A DNA stretch of 64,000 nucleotides from Streptosporangium sandarakinum. Lineage in GTDB: Bacteria > Actinomycetota > Actinomycetes > Streptosporangiales > Streptosporangiaceae. This document shows positions 31,965 to 39,755 of this stretch, piece after piece. How positions within the stretch are numbered: position 1 is the stretch's first letter; each line of letters opens with the position of its first letter. The stretch covers positions 62,001-126,000 of the forward strand of contig NZ_JACCCO010000002.1 of assembly GCF_013409935.1 (NCBI RefSeq). Reading direction: 5' to 3'. The translations under genes and the position numbers were made by a program. The notes under the pieces were generated by a model. That model made no database searches and was not told the origin of the DNA. It saw only the letters and a program-made list of their open reading frames with translations.

Positions 31965-33215
31965 ATGTTCTTCCACACCAAGCGCCTGCAGCTCGAGGCC
32001 AAGCCGGAAAAGCCCGACCCCGTCTACGCCCACAAGCTCCAGGAGCTGCTCGGCGGCGCCTACGGCGAGATGACCGTCACCATGCAGTACCTGATGCAGG
32101 GCTGGAACTGCCGGCTCCCCGGCAAGCACAAAGACCTGATCATGGACATCGCGACCGAGGAGATCGGCCACGTCGAGATGATCGCCACGATGATCGCCCG
32201 CCTGCTGGAGGGGGCGCCGGCCACCGCGACCACCAAGATGGCCATGGCCGACCCCGTGATCGGCGCGGTGATCGGCGGAATGGACCCCCAGCGGGCCATC
32301 GTCTCCGGCGGCGGCCCGCTGCTGGCCGACAGCAACGGCCACCCCTGGAACGGCCGCTACGTCGTAGCCGGCGGCAACCTGCTCGCCGACCTCTACGCCG
32401 ACGTCGCCGCCGAGGCCCAGGGCCGCATGCAGGCGGCGCGGCTGTACGACATGACCGACGACCCCGACGTCAAGGACATGCTGAAGTTCAACCTGGCCCG
32501 CGACACCCTGCACCGGAACATGTGGCTGAAGGCCATCGAGGAGCTGCAGCCCGACGGCCTGGAGCCCCTGCCCATCGCGCCGAACGCGCTCTTCGAGGAG
32601 GAGCACGCCGAACACGCCTCGGCGATCTGGAACCTGTCGGAGGGCGACGAGGGCGCGCAGGGCGGCTGGGCGTCGGGCACGCAGCCGGACGGCAGGCACG
32701 AGTTCTCCTACTACATGGAGCCCCGCGCGCTGGGCGACGTGGCCATGCCGCCGCCACCCGATCCCAAGCTGTACGACACCTACGACGGCAGCCTGGGCGA
32801 GCCGCGCGGCCCGGCCCTGGGCACCGGGACCGGCCCGATAGGCAAGATCAAGGACGCACTGAGCCGACCCGCCCGCGGGCGGCCTCAGACGATGGGAGGC
32901 GCGCGTGCTCGATTCCCCCCGCGGCCGGGACGGGACGCCGGCCGGCGGACCGGCGCCCGCCGTCCTCGGCCCGCCGGGCCCGCGCCGGGCGGCGCGCCTC
33001 ACGGCGCTGGCCCGGTTGTGCGGCCCGGCGTTCGTCGTCTCGGTCGCCTACATCGACCCGGGCAACTTCGCCACCAACATGTCCGGCGGCGCCCGCTACG
33101 GCCACATGCTGCTGTGGGTGATCGCCGGCGCCAACGTGATGGCGATGTTCGTCCAGGCCCTGTCGGCCAAGCTCGGCATCGCCACCGGCCGCAGCCTGCC
33201 GCAGGTGTGCCGTGA
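31965..33215 (+). CDS. Manganese catalase with read-through C-terminal extension
   Basis: The first ~300 residues are a typical non-heme manganese catalase: YGEMTVTMQYLMQGWNCRL, ATEEIGHVEMIATMIARLL (metal-ligand Glu/His), LARDTLHRNMWLKAIEEL and the C-terminal YYMEPRALGD. It dismutates hydrogen peroxide with a dimanganese site. The core ends near GKIKDALSR (about 32865). No stop codon follows in frame; the frame continues 350 bases, ~310 of them inside the mntH gene, to 33215, giving an Arg/Pro-rich tail unlike the family. A single-base shift would meet TGA at 32860-32862. ATG 31965 has GAGGAG five bases upstream. Confidence 0.85.
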   Translation: MFFHTKRLQLEAKPEKPDPVYAHKLQELLGGAYGEMTVTMQYLMQGWNCRLPGKHKDLIMDIATEEIGHVEMIATMIARLLEGAPATATTKMAMADPVIGAVIGGMDPQRAIVSGGGPLLADSNGHPWNGRYVVAGGNLLADLYADVAAEAQGRMQAARLYDMTDDPDVKDMLKFNLARDTLHRNMWLKAIEELQPDGLEPLPIAPNALFEEEHAEHASAIWNLSEGDEGAQGGWASGTQPDGRHEFSYYMEPRALGDVAMPPPPDPKLYDTYDGSLGEPRGPALGTGTGPIGKIKDALSRPARGRPQTMGGARARFPPRPGRDAGRRTGARRPRPAGPAPGGAPHGAGPVVRPGVRRLGRLHRPGQLRHQHVRRRPLRPHAAVGDRRRQRDGDVRPGPVGQARHRHRPQPAAGVP

Positions 33216-34254
33216 CCGGCTGCCGCGCCCGCTGACGCTGCTGCTGTGGGCGCAGGGGGAGCTGGTGGCCGTCGCCACCGACCTGGCGGAGTTCATCGGC
33301 GGCGCGCTGGCGCTGAACCTGCTGTTCGGCCTGCCGCTGCTGCCGGCCGCGGCGCTGGTGGCGGCGGTGTCGTTCGCGCTGCTGGGGCTGGCGCCGCGCG
33401 GCCGGCACCGTTTCGAGGCGGTCATCGGCGCCATGCTCGCCGTCGTGCTGGTCTGCTTCGCCTACCAGGTGCTGGACTCCGGCTCCCTGTCCGGCGCGGC
33501 CGCCGGGCTGGTGCCCCGCCTGGCCGGGCCCGACAGCCTGCTGCTGGCCACCGGGATCATCGGCGCCACCGTCATGCCGCACGTCATCTACCTGCACTCG
33601 GCGCTGACCCGCCACCAGGCGGGCCTGCCGGGCGGCGCGTCCGGCGCATCGGGCGCGGTGGGCCCGTCCGGTGCGGTGGACCCGGCCGATCCGGCGGGCC
33701 TGGCGGGCCGCCGTACGGCGGTGCGGGCCAGCCGCGCCGACATCACACTCGCCCTGGGCGTGGCCGGTCTGGTCAACATGGCGATGCTGACGGTCGCCGC
33801 CGCCACCTTCGACGGCGGCGACCCCGGCAGCCTCACGGCCGTGCACGCCGGCATCGGGGCGGCGCTCGGGCCGGTCGCGGCGCTGGCGTTCGCCCTGGCG
33901 CTGCTGGCCTCGGGCCTGGCCTCCTCCAGCGTGGGCACCTACGCCGGTCAGATCATCATGGAGGGTTTCCTGCGCCGCCGCGTGCCGCTGACCGTGCGCC
34001 GCCTGGTGACCATCGCGCCGGCCGTGGCGATCCTGGCGGCAGGGGCCGATCCCACCGACGCGCTCGTGCTGAGCCAGGTGGCGCTGTCGTTCGGCATCCC
34101 GTTCGCGCTGGTGCCGCTGGTGGCCTTCACCGCCAGCCGCCGCGTCATGGGGCCGCTGGCCAACGGCCGGCTCACCACGGCGCTGGGCGCCGCGGTGACC
34201 TGCGCCGTCACCGTCCTGAACGGTGTGCTTCTGACGCAGGTGCTCACCGGCTGA
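32905..34254 (+). CDS. mntH: NRAMP-family Mn/Fe transporter
   Basis: A 449-residue divalent metal transporter with the NRAMP signatures: YIDPGNFATN (DPGN) on helix 1 and IGATVMPHVIYLHSALTRHQ (MPH) on helix 6, ten to eleven hydrophobic segments, and a Gly/Ala/Pro-rich loop inserted after helix 6. It imports Mn(II) with protons. GTG 32905 is set by GGGAGG five bases upstream. Lying directly behind manganese catalase, it plausibly supplies that enzyme's cofactor, and both are probably one oxidative-stress operon. Confidence 0.9.
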   Translation: MLDSPRGRDGTPAGGPAPAVLGPPGPRRAARLTALARLCGPAFVVSVAYIDPGNFATNMSGGARYGHMLLWVIAGANVMAMFVQALSAKLGIATGRSLPQVCRDRLPRPLTLLLWAQGELVAVATDLAEFIGGALALNLLFGLPLLPAAALVAAVSFALLGLAPRGRHRFEAVIGAMLAVVLVCFAYQVLDSGSLSGAAAGLVPRLAGPDSLLLATGIIGATVMPHVIYLHSALTRHQAGLPGGASGASGAVGPSGAVDPADPAGLAGRRTAVRASRADITLALGVAGLVNMAMLTVAAATFDGGDPGSLTAVHAGIGAALGPVAALAFALALLASGLASSSVGTYAGQIIMEGFLRRRVPLTVRRLVTIAPAVAILAAGADPTDALVLSQVALSFGIPFALVPLVAFTASRRVMGPLANGRLTTALGAAVTCAVTVLNGVLLTQVLTG

Positions 34255-34290
34255 GGCCGGGGGAGAGCCTGCCGCGGTGCTCCCGACCGT

Positions 34291-34334
34291 GCCCGCCCGC
34301 CGTACGGTGGGACGCACCGTACGGCGGGGCGGGC
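34291..34334. terminator. Bidirectional terminator
   Basis: An 18-bp stem (34291-34308 with 34316-34334, one bulged base) and a 7-base loop lie between the convergent mntH and SDR genes. Confidence 0.75.
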
Positions 34335-34356
34335 CTTTCCGCCTTCTCCGGGGGCT

Positions 34357-35163
34357 TCAGACGGCCTTGGAGAAACCGGCGTCCACCGCGAAGTCGGCGC
34401 CGGTGGTGCTGGCCGAGCGCGGCGAGGCCAGCAGGGCGATCACGTCGGCGACCTCCTGCGGGTCCACCAGGCGCCCGGTGGTGAGGTTCATCATCTGCGG
34501 CGCCACGGTGTCCATCACGCTGTCGCGGTCGGTGCCGGCCTGGGCGGCGATGATGTCGGCCGCGCCGCCCTCCTCGGTCCACCACGCCGTGCGCACCGGG
34601 CCCAGGGAGACGGTGTTGACCCGGATGCCCTGCGGCGCGTACTCCTCCGACAGCGTCTGGGTGAGGGTGTTCAGGCCGGCCTTGGCGGCGTTGTAGTCGA
34701 CGTTCATCGGGGCAGGCTGGCGGGCGACGCCGGAGGAGACGTTGACGATCGAGCCGCCGCCGCGCGCCAGCATCAGCGGGATGGCGGCCCGGACCGCCCG
34801 GACGGCGGAGAAGAGGTTGAACTCGAACATCCGCCGCCAGTCGTCGTCGGTGGGCGCCATGAACGAGAAGCGCGGCAGGCTCACCCCCGGCGGGGGGCCG
34901 CCGGCGTTGTTGACCAGGATGTCCAGACCGCCGAACTCCGCCTCGGCGCGGGCCACGACCTGCGCGGGGGCGTCGGGGTCCATCAGGTCGGCCGGGACGT
35001 GCACGAGGTTGCTCCCGGCCAGGTCGTCGAGGCCGGGGCTGGTCTTGCGGGAGGCGGCCACCACCCGGGCCCCCTCGGCCAGCAGGGTGCGCACGACGGC
35101 CAGTCCCACGCCCTTGGAGGCGCCGGTGACGACGGCCACGCGTCCGGACAGCTGCAGATCCAT
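34357..35163 (-). CDS. Short-chain dehydrogenase/reductase
   Basis: A 268-residue classical SDR: VAVVTGASKGVGLAVV (cofactor glycine motif), ILVNNAGGPPPG, catalytic Ser in IVNVSSGVARQP, Tyr-Lys in DYNAAKAGLN. The Arg after the first strand (AASRKTSPG) suggests NADP preference. Substrate unknown. ATG 35163 has GGAG about seven bases upstream; the in-frame extension further upstream is not gene-like. Direct repeats at 35312-35347 lie upstream on the minus strand. Confidence 0.88.
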   Translation of the reverse strand: MDLQLSGRVAVVTGASKGVGLAVVRTLLAEGARVVAASRKTSPGLDDLAGSNLVHVPADLMDPDAPAQVVARAEAEFGGLDILVNNAGGPPPGVSLPRFSFMAPTDDDWRRMFEFNLFSAVRAVRAAIPLMLARGGGSIVNVSSGVARQPAPMNVDYNAAKAGLNTLTQTLSEEYAPQGIRVNTVSLGPVRTAWWTEEGGAADIIAAQAGTDRDSVMDTVAPQMMNLTTGRLVDPQEVADVIALLASPRSASTTGADFAVDAGFSKAV

Positions 35164-35311
35164 CGAAAGTCTCCGTTCCTTGCGGCGGCCTTCGCCGCCG
35201 GCCGCGGTCTGCCGCGGTCTTCCGGTGTGCGGCCCGCCGCGCCTCCCGGGCCGGGCGGCGGGCCGTGATCTCGACAGTAGGCCGGTCGCGAAGAGGGCGT
35301 CCGGCGGCGGC

Positions 35312-35347
35312 CGGACGTGCAATTCCAGCGGTGATCGGACATGCAAT
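35312..35347. promoter_or_regulatory. Pair of 12-bp direct repeats
   Basis: CGGACGTGCAAT (35312-35323) and CGGACATGCAAT (35336-35347) are direct repeats 24 bases apart, about 150 bases upstream of the SDR start. They could be activator sites. Confidence 0.4.
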
Positions 35348-35595
35348 CGCCGGTGCTCTCCGGCGCACCCGCACCCGCACCCGTACCCAGGGCCCCGGCG
35401 GGCCGCCTCCCGCCTCGCGGGCCCGCCGGGACGGCCCGCCTGATCCGGATCCGCCCGATCCCGGAAGCGCCGGGCGCGCCGGGACGCGGGGCGCTCCGAT
35501 ACGGCTCTTGGGGAGATGGCCCCCGCCCGGCGGGCACGGGAGCATCTCATCAGAGATGATCGCGCCCGGTGCGGGCGAACCACCGAGGAGATGTC
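35348..35595. other. Intergenic region upstream of the RibD-like gene
   Basis: No gene is seen. Four C-runs at 35368-35388 (CCCGCACCC pattern) would give a G-quadruplex motif on the minus strand. CATCTC-ATCA-GAGATG (35543-35558) is an inverted repeat close to the expected promoter of the downstream gene. Confidence 0.35.
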
Positions 35596-36135
35596 ATGCG
35601 AAAGATCGTCGCCGGTTTCTTCCTGTCCCTGGACGGCGTCATGGAGTCGCCGGAGAAGTGGCACTTCCCCTACTTCAACGAGGAGATGGGCCAGGCCGTG
35701 GCGGCGCAGGCGGCCGGCGCCGACGCCATGCTGCTGGGCCGGGCCACCTACCAGGAGTTCGCCGGCTACTGGCCCACCGCGGGCGACGACCCGATGGCGG
35801 CGCAGATGAACGAGACGCCCAAGTACGTCGTCTCCTCCACCCTGAAGACGCTGGAGTGGCAGAACTCGACGCTGATCAGCGGGAACGTCACCGAGGAGAT
35901 CGCCAGGCTCAAGCAGGGGCCGGGCAGGGACATCTCGATCACCGGCAGCGCCACCCTCGTGCGGTCGCTGCTGCGTGAGGGGCTGCTGGACGAGCTGCGG
36001 CTGCTGGTCCACCCGATCGTCGTGGGAAGCGGCAGGCGTCTGTTCCCCGAGGGCGGCGAGCAGACGCCCCTGAAGCTGGTGGAGTCGCAGACCTTCGGCA
36101 CCGGCGTGGTGCACCTGATCTACCACCCGGCCTGA
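35596..36135 (+). CDS. RibD C-terminal / dihydrofolate reductase-like protein
   Basis: A 179-residue protein of the RibD_C/DHFR-like family that is common in actinomycetes: KIVAGFFLSLDGVMESPEKW, LLGRATYQEFAGYWP, ITGSATLVRSLLREGLLDEL and LLVHPIVVGSGRRLFP. These proteins bind NADPH; the substrate is unknown. ATG 35596 follows GAGGAG. Convergent with azlD. Confidence 0.88.
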   Translation: MRKIVAGFFLSLDGVMESPEKWHFPYFNEEMGQAVAAQAAGADAMLLGRATYQEFAGYWPTAGDDPMAAQMNETPKYVVSSTLKTLEWQNSTLISGNVTEEIARLKQGPGRDISITGSATLVRSLLREGLLDELRLLVHPIVVGSGRRLFPEGGEQTPLKLVESQTFGTGVVHLIYHPA

Positions 36136-36157
36136 AGGCGCCGGAGCCGCACCCGGC

Positions 36158-36475
36158 TCAGGGCACCCCGCACAGCCGCAGCGCGGCCGTGACGGCGGTG
36201 GCCGCGACGACGACCACCGGGAACGGCGCGCGGCGCAGCGCCAGGACGCCGGCGGCCAGCACGCCGGCCGGTCTGGCCCAGCCGGCGAAGCCGCCGTCCT
36301 CGGTGAGCGCGGCGGTGACCGCCAGCGCGGTCAGCAGCACGGCGGTGGCGGCCGGCAGCAGCCGCCGCAGGCGCCCGGGGACCTCCACCCGGTCACGCAG
36401 CAGCGGCCCGGCCAGCCGGAACGCGTACGTCCCGGCGGCCAGTACGGCGATGGCGAGCAGGGGCATCGGTCGCAC
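36158..36475 (-). CDS. azlD: AzlD-like small membrane subunit
   Basis: A 105-residue protein with three to four hydrophobic helices and the AzlD signature YAFRLAGPLLRDR near the N terminus. It pairs with AzlC to form a branched-chain amino acid exporter. AAGGAGG precedes ATG 36475. It starts 88 bases after the end of azlC on the same strand. Confidence 0.85.
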   Translation of the reverse strand: MRPMPLLAIAVLAAGTYAFRLAGPLLRDRVEVPGRLRRLLPAATAVLLTALAVTAALTEDGGFAGWARPAGVLAAGVLALRRAPFPVVVVAATAVTAALRLCGVP

Positions 36476-36562
36476 CTCCTTCGTCGGATCCTTCGTCGGG
36501 CGGACGGCGGGAACCGCGCCCCGTCCTTGCGTGGCCCGTGCCCGCGAGGGGCGCGGGTCGCC

Positions 36563-37267
36563 TCACTCCGGCCGTGCGCCGGGTCCCCGCCGCCCGGCCG
36601 CCGGGCGGCTGCCGGGCACCGCCAGGCCGCCGAGGGACAGCAGCACCGGCAGGCCGGCGGGCAGGAACGGTGTGGCGGCGAGGGCGGCGGCCGTGCCGTA
36701 CAGGGCCGCCCGGCGGGTGACGCGCTCGCGCAGCGCGGGCAGCGCCAGGGCCAGCAGCACGGCGGGGAAGGCCGCGTCGAGCCCGAGGGCCGCGACGTCG
36801 CCGACGGCCCCGCCGGCCAGCGCGCCGCCCGCCACGGCCAGGTTCCAGGAGGCGAACAGCGCGAGCCCGCAGGTCCAGAAGGTGACGCGGCGCGCCCGCG
36901 TTCCGTGCCGGGCCAGCACGAACGCCACCACCTCGTCGGTGATCAGATGGGCGCCCGGCAGCCTGGTGGCGAGCCGCCCGCCGAGGGCGTCGGCGACGGC
37001 GAAGCCGAAGGGCAGCAGGCGGGCGTTGAGGACCAGCCCGGAGGCGACGGCGGCGAGCGGGTCGCCGCCGGCCAGCACCACGCCGAGCGCGGCGAACTGG
37101 GCGCCGCCGGCGAAGACCAGCAGCGACATGGCGACCGGCGCCCACGGCGGCAGGCCGCCGGAGACGGCGATCGCGCCGAAGGAGGCGCCGACGAGCGCGT
37201 CGGCCAGGCAGACCAGGGCGATGTCGCGGAGAGTGCCGCGACCGATTGTTCGCCATAACGAACGCAT
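36563..37267 (-). CDS. azlC: AzlC-like amino acid exporter subunit
   Basis: A 234-residue membrane protein with at least five hydrophobic segments and the AzlC motifs GASFGAIAVSGGLPPWAPV, FAGGAQFAALGVVLAGGDPL and NARLLPFGFA. With AzlD it exports branched-chain amino acids or analogues. ATG 37267 is preferred to 37285: CAGTAT lies seven bases upstream, with TTGACG 18 bases further, so the transcript is probably leaderless. Divergent from an XRE-cupin regulator. Confidence 0.85.
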   Translation of the reverse strand: MRSLWRTIGRGTLRDIALVCLADALVGASFGAIAVSGGLPPWAPVAMSLLVFAGGAQFAALGVVLAGGDPLAAVASGLVLNARLLPFGFAVADALGGRLATRLPGAHLITDEVVAFVLARHGTRARRVTFWTCGLALFASWNLAVAGGALAGGAVGDVAALGLDAAFPAVLLALALPALRERVTRRAALYGTAAALAATPFLPAGLPVLLSLGGLAVPGSRPAAGRRGPGARPE

Positions 37268-37304
37268 AGTCGATATACTGAACACTCCACTGCCGGTCCG
37301 TCAA
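37248..37304 (-). promoter_or_regulatory. azlC promoter and possible operator
   Basis: On the minus strand TTGACG (37299-37304) and CAGTAT (37275-37280) are separated by 18 bases and precede ATG 37267 by seven. GTTCG-CCATAA-CGAAC (37248-37263) is an inverted repeat over the first codons of azlC, a candidate site for the divergent XRE regulator. Confidence 0.55.
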
Positions 37305-37335
37305 ACCGAACGAAACGATCCGATGGAGTGAACAC

Positions 37336-37920
37336 ATGGCCGACGGCGCCCCGATCCCCGGCGAACCCTCACCCCTCGGCCTGATCGCGTCGATCGCGAC
37401 GTCGATCCGGCGAGAGCGCGAGCGCGCCGGGCTGTCGCTGAGCGAGCTGGCCCGCCGCTCCGGCCTGGCCAAGTCCACCCTGTCGCAGCTGGAGGCCGGC
37501 ACCGGCAACCCCAGCGTGGAGACGCTGTGGGCGCTCGGCGTCGCACTGGGCGTGCCGTTCAGCCACCTGGTCGATCCGCCGCGACCGGCCGTACGGGTGG
37601 TCCGCGCCGGCGAGGGGGAGGCCACCCGCTCCGAACACGCCGACTACGCCGCCACACTGCTGGCCTCCTGCCCGCCGGGTGCCCGGCGCGACATCTACCG
37701 CATCGAGGCCCAGCCGGGCGAGCCGCGCCTGTCGGACGCCCACATGCCCCACACCACCGAGCACCTGGTGATCGGTGCGGGCCGGGCACTGGCCGGCCCG
37801 GCCGGCGAGCCGGTCGAGCTCGGCCCGGGCGACTACCTGACCTACCCCGGCGACGCCCCGCACGTCTTCCAGGCCCTTGAGCCCGGCACGAGCGCGGTGA
37901 TCGTCATGGAGCACCGGTGA
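37336..37920 (+). CDS. XRE-family regulator with cupin domain
   Basis: A 194-residue regulator: helix-turn-helix LSLSELARRSGLAKSTLSQL then EAGTGNPSVETLWALGVALG, followed by a C-terminal cupin domain (HTTEHLVIGAGRALAG, LGPGDYLTYPGDAPHVFQAL) that would sense a small ligand such as an amino acid. GGAG seven bases upstream sets ATG 37336. Divergent azlCD are the obvious targets. Confidence 0.88.
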   Translation: MADGAPIPGEPSPLGLIASIATSIRRERERAGLSLSELARRSGLAKSTLSQLEAGTGNPSVETLWALGVALGVPFSHLVDPPRPAVRVVRAGEGEATRSEHADYAATLLASCPPGARRDIYRIEAQPGEPRLSDAHMPHTTEHLVIGAGRALAGPAGEPVELGPGDYLTYPGDAPHVFQALEPGTSAVIVMEHR

Positions 37921-37940
37921 CCCGGGCGGGAGACCTCACT

Positions 37941-37982
37941 ACTTGACATCATAGAGCAAGTACTTGCTATCGTTCGTCAAGT
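37941..37982. promoter_or_regulatory. 42-bp nested dyad operator with leaderless promoter
   Basis: AGCAAGTACTTGCT (37955-37968) is a perfect palindrome. Outer arms ACTTGAC (37941-37947) and GTCAAGT (37976-37982) share the same centre (37961.5). TTGACA (37943-37948) and TATCGT (37968-37973) can act as -35 and -10, with GTG 37981 seven bases downstream, so occupancy would shut the promoter. Confidence 0.65.
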
Positions 37983-38469
37983 GAGTACGGCAGAGCACGT
38001 CGCGCTGGCCGGTGAGCTGGCCGCGCTGACCGAACGAAGGATCACCGACCCGCTGGAGATCCTGCTCGGCTCCGGCGAGCAGACCGGGCTGGTCAGGGAA
38101 CGGCTGCGCATCGAGGCCGAGGTGTGGGCCGCGCAGCTGCTGGGAGCCGACGAGCGGCTCGCGGTCCACACCGCGGCGCGGCTCATCGCGGCGCTCTTCC
38201 CCGCAGACGGCCCGTTCGACCCGCCCGACGAGTGGTGGCGCACGGCCTTCGGCCGGGCGGTGGCCCGGCGCGCGGGCCACCCGGGCAGGCAGGCGGTGCC
38301 GTTCGCCACGGCCGGGGCGATGCTCGGCATCACCCGCCAGGGCGTTCACGACCTCGTCAAACGCGGCAAACTCGACCGCCACCCCGACGGCGGGGTGACC
38401 ACCGACTCCATCCGCCGACGGCTCGACCAACCCCAGGAGCGCCATGCTGCACGACACGACCGTCACTGA
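37981..38469 (+). CDS. Small helix-turn-helix protein
   Basis: A 162-residue protein of no well-known family. The C-terminal third contains a helix-turn-helix: FATAGAMLGITRQGVHDLVK followed by RGKLDRHPDGGVTTDSIRRR, as in MerR/excisionase-like DNA-binding proteins. The N-terminal part is helical and Ala/Leu/Arg-rich. GTG 37981 is the predicted first transcribed codon. It overlaps the alpha/beta hydrolase gene by 26 bases and sits on a large dyad operator, so it is probably an autoregulator of this two-gene operon. Confidence 0.7.
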   Translation: MSTAEHVALAGELAALTERRITDPLEILLGSGEQTGLVRERLRIEAEVWAAQLLGADERLAVHTAARLIAALFPADGPFDPPDEWWRTAFGRAVARRAGHPGRQAVPFATAGAMLGITRQGVHDLVKRGKLDRHPDGGVTTDSIRRRLDQPQERHAARHDRH

Positions 38470-39295
38470 CCACGACATCCCCCTGGCCGTGCGCGACTCC
38501 GGCGGAGCCGGTGACCCCGTCCTGCTGCTGCACGGCCTCGGCGGCACCCTGGAGGCCTGGGACGCCCTCGGCCTCGAAGGCCACCGCACCGTCGCCATGG
38601 ACCTGCGCGGCCACGGCCGCTCCGGCGACGGCCCGTGGGACTGGGAGGCGGCCCTGGACGACCTCGAGGCCGTGGTCAGGTGCCTCGGCCTGGGCAACCC
38701 CGCCGTCGCCGGCCACTCGCTGGGCGGCATGCTCGCCGTGCAGTGGGCCCTGCGCCACCCCGAGTGTCCCGCCGTCGTCAACCTCGACGGCCTGCGCTCG
38801 GCGGAGAGCGACCCGGGCAACTACCCGGGGATGGACCCGGCCGAGCGGGACCGGGCCCTGGCGGACCTCAAAGCCGCCTTCGACGCCCAGGCCGCGAGCA
38901 TGGGCCGGCCGCTGCCGCCCGAGACCCAGGCGATGTTCCCCTCCAGGGCCCTGACGACAAGGGACGGCCGGACCTACGCCCGGCCCGGCGCCGAACTCCT
39001 CGCGGCGGTGCGCCACACCCCGCCGTTCCGCGACACGATCCCGCTGCTGCGCAACCTCACCTGCCCCGCGCTGGTGGTGATCCCGGCCCAGGACCCGCCG
39101 GCCATGCCGGGCGGGGAGCTGATGGCGGCGTTCCGCAGGGGAGTGCGCCGCGACCTCGCCGGCCTGCCGTCCAACGTCCGCCTCCGGGAGCTGGACGCCG
39201 GCCACGACATGCTCACCGAGCGGCCCGAGGAGGTCGCCGCGCTCATGGCGGCCTTCCTGGCGGCGAACCCGCCGGGCGGCGCGTCACCGGCCTGA
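38444..39295 (+). CDS. Alpha/beta hydrolase
   Basis: A 283-residue alpha/beta hydrolase: oxyanion motif VLLLHGLGGTLEAWD, nucleophile elbow AVAGHSLGGMLAVQWAL, and the catalytic His in LDAGHDMLTERPEEVAAL. Likely a carboxylesterase or lactone hydrolase; substrate unknown. CCAGGAGCGCC precedes ATG 38444. Co-transcribed with the helix-turn-helix gene upstream. Confidence 0.88.
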   Translation: MLHDTTVTDHDIPLAVRDSGGAGDPVLLLHGLGGTLEAWDALGLEGHRTVAMDLRGHGRSGDGPWDWEAALDDLEAVVRCLGLGNPAVAGHSLGGMLAVQWALRHPECPAVVNLDGLRSAESDPGNYPGMDPAERDRALADLKAAFDAQAASMGRPLPPETQAMFPSRALTTRDGRTYARPGAELLAAVRHTPPFRDTIPLLRNLTCPALVVIPAQDPPAMPGGELMAAFRRGVRRDLAGLPSNVRLRELDAGHDMLTERPEEVAALMAAFLAANPPGGASPA

Positions 39296-39755
39296 GGCCC
39301 GGAGGGAACCCGGCCCGGTCCCGGCGCGTCGCCGGTGTGAGCCGGCCCCACCCGGACGGTTCGCCGCGCCGGCCGCCCCAGGGGAGCCACCCGGAAGGCG
39401 CGGCCCGCGCCCGGCCCGAGGGGACCGGCTCGCGCCCCCTCTCTCAGGCCGCTCCCCGGTACGCCCCCCTGAGTGCACCCGAAGACGCGGCGGAAGACGT
39501 CGATGAAGGCGCTGGCCGAACGAGCTGGGGGGCGGTGGGCGCGGGCCGGTTCCGGGCGGGCGCGGTACGGCGCGGCGACACACCGCGCCGGAAACCACCG
39601 CTACCGCCGCACGCCGCTTAACCTGCGGGAAAGGAGCCGTGCCGACCCGGCCCAGCCGCACGGTCCTCCCCGCGCCCGCGCGGGGAGGACCGGCGGGTGC
39701 GGACCCGGTGGAAAGCGACCGGACACGGTCCGGGGAAGCGGGGAGAGGAGGGGGC
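39296..39755. other. Intergenic region with strong hairpin
   Basis: A 460-base gap between two plus-strand genes in which I recognise no gene. The only clear structure is a 15-bp near-perfect hairpin at 39661-39692 (CGGTCCTCCCCGCG arm), which looks like a terminator for the hydrolase operon or a structured leader of the lipoprotein gene. Confidence 0.4.
39661..39692. terminator. Hairpin, probable terminator
   Basis: CGGTCCTCCCCGCGC (39661-39675) pairs with its exact complement at 39678-39692. No T-tract follows. Confidence 0.55.
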
